Below, in pieces: positions 61,834-64,000 of a stretch of 64,000 nucleotides of DNA. The stretch comes from Sitta carolinensis (Eukaryota > Chordata > Aves > Passeriformes > Sittidae). The stretch covers positions 103,912,410-103,976,409 of the forward strand of contig CM063284.1 in NCBI GenBank assembly GCA_032173965.1, in the 5' to 3' direction. The stretch's first letter is position 1. Every line of letters starts with the position of its first letter. The translations under genes were made by a program, and so were the position numbers. The notes under the pieces are model-generated. The model made no database searches. It saw only the letters and a program-made list of their open reading frames with translations, and was not told the DNA's origin.

Positions 61834-61940
61834 CTCAAATCCAGAGGGTTCAGTGCTGGCCAGGCTTTACCGCTTCCTTTCAGCAGTCTCAGTCTGCAGG
61901 GCAGTTACCATGTACCACTCAACTCCAAGTGGATCCTTGC
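61834..61940 (-). other. 5' leader of the provirus
   Basis: About 100 bp between the primer-binding site and the gag start. It is short for a retroviral leader and holds no open frame of note. A splice donor for env mRNA and a packaging signal would be expected here, but I cannot point to either. Confidence 0.55.
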
Positions 61941-61961
61941 TCCTCACACAATGGGGCACCA
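61941..61961 (-). other. Primer-binding site, right copy
   Basis: On the minus strand TGGTGCCCCA is followed by TTGTGTGAGGA. It starts TGG, as a primer site must, but has three extra bases relative to the left copy, where CACGTG stands for CATTGTGTG. It lies directly after U5, in the normal position for a provirus on the minus strand. Confidence 0.7.
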
Positions 61962-62020
61962 GATATCAGCAGAAAGAGACAAAGAGACGGGACTCCAGCT
62001 AGGTGCTAGCATGAAGCCGA

Positions 62021-62026
62021 TTTATT
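62021..62026 (-). promoter_or_regulatory. AATAAA of the right LTR
   Basis: TTTATT on the plus strand. It matches the left LTR's AATAAA in position. Confidence 0.65.
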
Positions 62027-62042
62027 GATTACACAGTCTCAT

Positions 62043-62050
62043 CTTTTATA
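62043..62050 (-). promoter_or_regulatory. TATA box of the right LTR
   Basis: TATAAAAG on the minus strand, pointing left into gag. It converges with the left LTR's TATA box. Confidence 0.7.
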
Positions 62051-62342
62051 ACTTTCAGGCGTGAGCTTAAGCAATAATTGCCATAACTACCATTATCTAT
62101 ATTTCTAAACAATATTGCTTCACTCTACCTATGTGCTGCTTAGCACTGCCTCGTACAAACATGCAAGGTATTGCAAAGTAAGCATTCTTTTCAGAATCCC
62201 GCTTGCTTCTGCCAAGGCTAGGGCCTAAAGGCTCAGGTCTACTCTTTTTAGCGTAAGTTCTGCCAAGGTTTGCTGGCTACCAAGCTTAGCATATCCATTT
62301 CTAAAATGAGTTCAGGTGTGCTCTCCAGCTGTATCCCCCACA

Positions 62343-62348
62343 ACCATC
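62343..62348. repeat. Target-site duplication, right copy (ACCATC)
   Basis: Exact match to 58862-58867, immediately outside the right LTR's terminal CA. The bases that follow (TGATTCAATG) continue the CR1. Confidence 0.85.
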
Positions 62349-63425
62349 TGATTCAATGTGCTGGATTATCCCCAAAACAAGGCTTGGGATAGGCTACCCA
62401 AGGACTTGACAAGCTCTCATAAGTGTTCCCAGTGAAGGAGATTCCACCACTTCTCTAGGCAATCTGTTTCAGTGTTCGGTTTTTTCCTCAGTGTAGAATT
62501 TCTTTTCCTATGGAATTTACACTGAAGCAACTGCACCACTTGTGAAACCCTTTACCTCTTCTCTTTTCAGTGGACATACTTGCGAAGAGAGTGACTCAGT
62601 CTGCTCTATAACTACCTTTTAGATATTGCAAGACTTTGGTTATATCCCCAAGCCTTCTCTTCTCTAGGCTGAATGCAGCCAATTCCAGCAAGCTTTCTTC
62701 CTTTGTCAACTTCTCCAACCCTCTGATCATCTTGGTGACTCTCCACTGAATTCCCTCAAATTTTCCATGCTGCTTATGAACTCTGGAGACCAGGACTTGG
62801 TACAGCAGAGTAAGATAAACAGTGTTTCAACTTTGACTTAACAAGTGCAGGGCAGATAGGACATTCCCACATCCCTCCGTCTCCTGGCTGTACTCCTCCT
62901 GTTGATGCAGCGTAGGACATACTTGCCTGCAGGTTCATGTTGAGCTTGAATGTAAACAAGTTCACCATGTGCACCAGGCCCTGCAGGGCTTTTTCCACAG
63001 AGCTGTTCACCACATAGTTGGACCCCAGCCCATACTGCTTGTGTGAGTTATGCTGGATGCAGGAGTCCACATTTATCTTTGTTAAACCTTCTTACAGAAG
63101 ATACAAATCTTCTGGTCCCCATCTGCCAGCTGTTTGATGTGTTTGTGTGGTGGCTATTGTTTCTGGCTGACTTTCTATTTTGGTACCACCCACAAGCTTG
63201 GTGAGAGTGCAGTCACTCTTATCATCCAGATCAGACATTGAATTGAATTGTACTGGATCCAGTATCGACCCTTACAAACCATACAGCGGTAACCAGCTGA
63301 CACCTGAACTTCAAGCCCTTGCTCACCTTTGAGTCAAGTGGGTTAGCTGGTTTTCCATCTATCTTGTGATCTTTCCAGTTCATTTCTTACCTGCTTGCCC
63401 ATAGCAACTTGTGCATGAGGCATCA
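62349..63425 (-). pseudogene. CR1 LINE, right part: 3' UTR and worn ORF2 end
   Basis: On the plus strand, reverse-complement CR1 blocks follow one another: 'ggagattccaccacttctctaggcaa', 'ccttctcttctctaggctgaa', 'tctgatcatcttggtgactctccactg', 'gccctgcagggctttttccacagagctg', 'ggtaccacccacaagcttggtgagagtgcagtcac', and 'ggatccagtatcgaccc'. The minus strand is therefore sense. From about 62900 rightwards it covers the end of ORF2, around and past the region of RT motif C, which is no longer readable as FADD. Many stops and indels show great age, so the copy is older than the provirus inside it. The 98-codon frame at 62774-63070 is a chance survivor. The right limit is uncertain by about 50 bp. Confidence 0.85.
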
Positions 63426-64000
63426 GGTTGATGATGCTCCATATACACGTGTGTACATGCAGACTTACATATGCATATAAAAAGGGAGAATATAAATCCC
63501 TATAAAAGTTTTATCAATACTGTGTTACCATTATGAGTCTTTGGCAGAGGTGATAGACTCATGAATAATCTTTGTCAGCGAAAATTGTCAGGCTAATAAG
63601 AAAATTCTGAATATGCTTCAATTCTAGAGGTTTGTTACCTAAAAACTCCCTTAAGGACTTTTCATAAAACAATTATGATAGTAATTTTTCTCCCTTGTTA
63701 TTTTGAGAATTGTGCTTCCTTCATTTTAGGAGTCTAGTGTTACAATTTTCTTTTTAAAACAGTCAAATTACAATAAGTTTAAGCAGCTAAATCATCTTTC
63801 TGAAATGCCTCTATTTGTTTTATTGATGCTATAACTAACAGCCATGCTACTAAAATACTAAATCTAGAAATGTCTTTGAGGCAGAATCTAGTGGATTCAT
63901 TGGACTAAAGCATCAATTGTTAAAGCTCGGAGTAATGCCAAAACAAGGTTTTTTTCTTTGCAGTGTCATTCTACCTGAACTTTGCTTTTATGAAATGGCA
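63426..64000. other. Unique AT-rich sequence
   Basis: Nothing recognised before the window ends. The CR1 may extend a little into the left part. Confidence 0.45.

Larger units (their letters stand above)
61962..62342 (-). mobile_element. ERVK-type LTR, right, minus orientation (5' LTR of the provirus)
   Basis: About 381 bp. On the minus strand it starts TGTGGGGGATAC and holds a TATA box (62043-62050) and an AATAAA (62021-62026). It ends 'ctgctgatatc' before the primer-binding site. Gag follows on the same strand, so this is the true 5' LTR. The inner 300 bp match the left LTR's reverse complement almost exactly. The U3 terminus faces the host CR1 and is followed at once by the duplicated ACCATC. 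Confidence 0.93.

Noticed and set aside
61742..62009. Plus-strand open frames of 75-86 codons over the right end of the provirus
   Set aside because: They are antisense of the gag start, leader, primer-binding site and U5.
58868..62342. Reading the unit as two independent solo-LTR insertions in opposite directions
   Set aside because: One shared 6-bp duplication lies outside the pair, the flanks rejoin into one CR1, and no duplication separates the left LTR from the interior.
58868..62342. Classical autointegration product
   Set aside because: Autointegration joins LTR termini to internal sites. Here the internal join is at the PBS side of the left LTR, not at an LTR terminus.
1..64000. CRISPR arrays, bacterial operons, tRNA or rRNA genes
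   Set aside because: The DNA is plainly vertebrate. I saw no regular spaced repeats of CRISPR type and no cloverleaf or rRNA signature by eye.

Overview
This window looks like ordinary euchromatic bird DNA, probably from a passerine. It is AT-rich and full of stop codons. Its recognisable repeats are avian: CR1 LINE 3' ends, avian ERVL-like and other endogenous-retrovirus LTRs, and one betaretrovirus-like (class II, ERVK-type) provirus. I found no host protein-coding exon that I can support with confidence. The short open frames scattered through the window are what chance gives in such DNA, apart from retroelement remnants. The window is best read as an intron or a gene desert. All family names come from recalled consensus patterns, not from a search.

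Layout. From 1 to about 23 kb the DNA is mostly unique, with short CR1 fragments at 470-660 (minus), 5960-6362 (plus) and 15585-15932 (plus). A longer CR1 3' end lies at 23124-23601 (plus), followed by a roughly 1-kb ERVL-type LTR at about 24.7-25.7 kb. From 25.7 to 44 kb the DNA is largely unique, with a poly-A run, two back-to-back hairpins (29495-29548), a GT-rich stretch and a pentanucleotide (TAGAA) microsatellite at 31932-32033. A 670-bp solo LTR on the minus strand lies at 44176-44845, flanked by a perfect 5-bp target-site duplication. A 1.4-kb CR1 with a decayed reverse-transcriptase domain follows at 45607-47056. Further small CR1 pieces lie near 49.5 and 52.2 kb.

The highlight is 58862-62348. 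A single betaretrovirus-like insertion sits inside an older minus-strand CR1. It is flanked by a 6-bp duplication (ACCATC), and its two LTRs point TOWARDS each other. The right LTR (minus strand) is followed in normal order by primer-binding site, leader, decayed gag and the start of a dUTPase/protease region. The provirus stops there and is joined directly to a plus-strand unit made of just U3-R-U5-PBS. Both outer ends are therefore U3 ends. The left unit has exactly the composition of plus-strand strong-stop DNA, and the junction shows a short GAGGAG-type microhomology. This suggests that mispriming during reverse transcription made a two-U3-ended DNA, which was then integrated. The result also carries two convergent promoters and an inverted repeat of about 380 bp, so a read-through transcript could fold into long double-stranded RNA.
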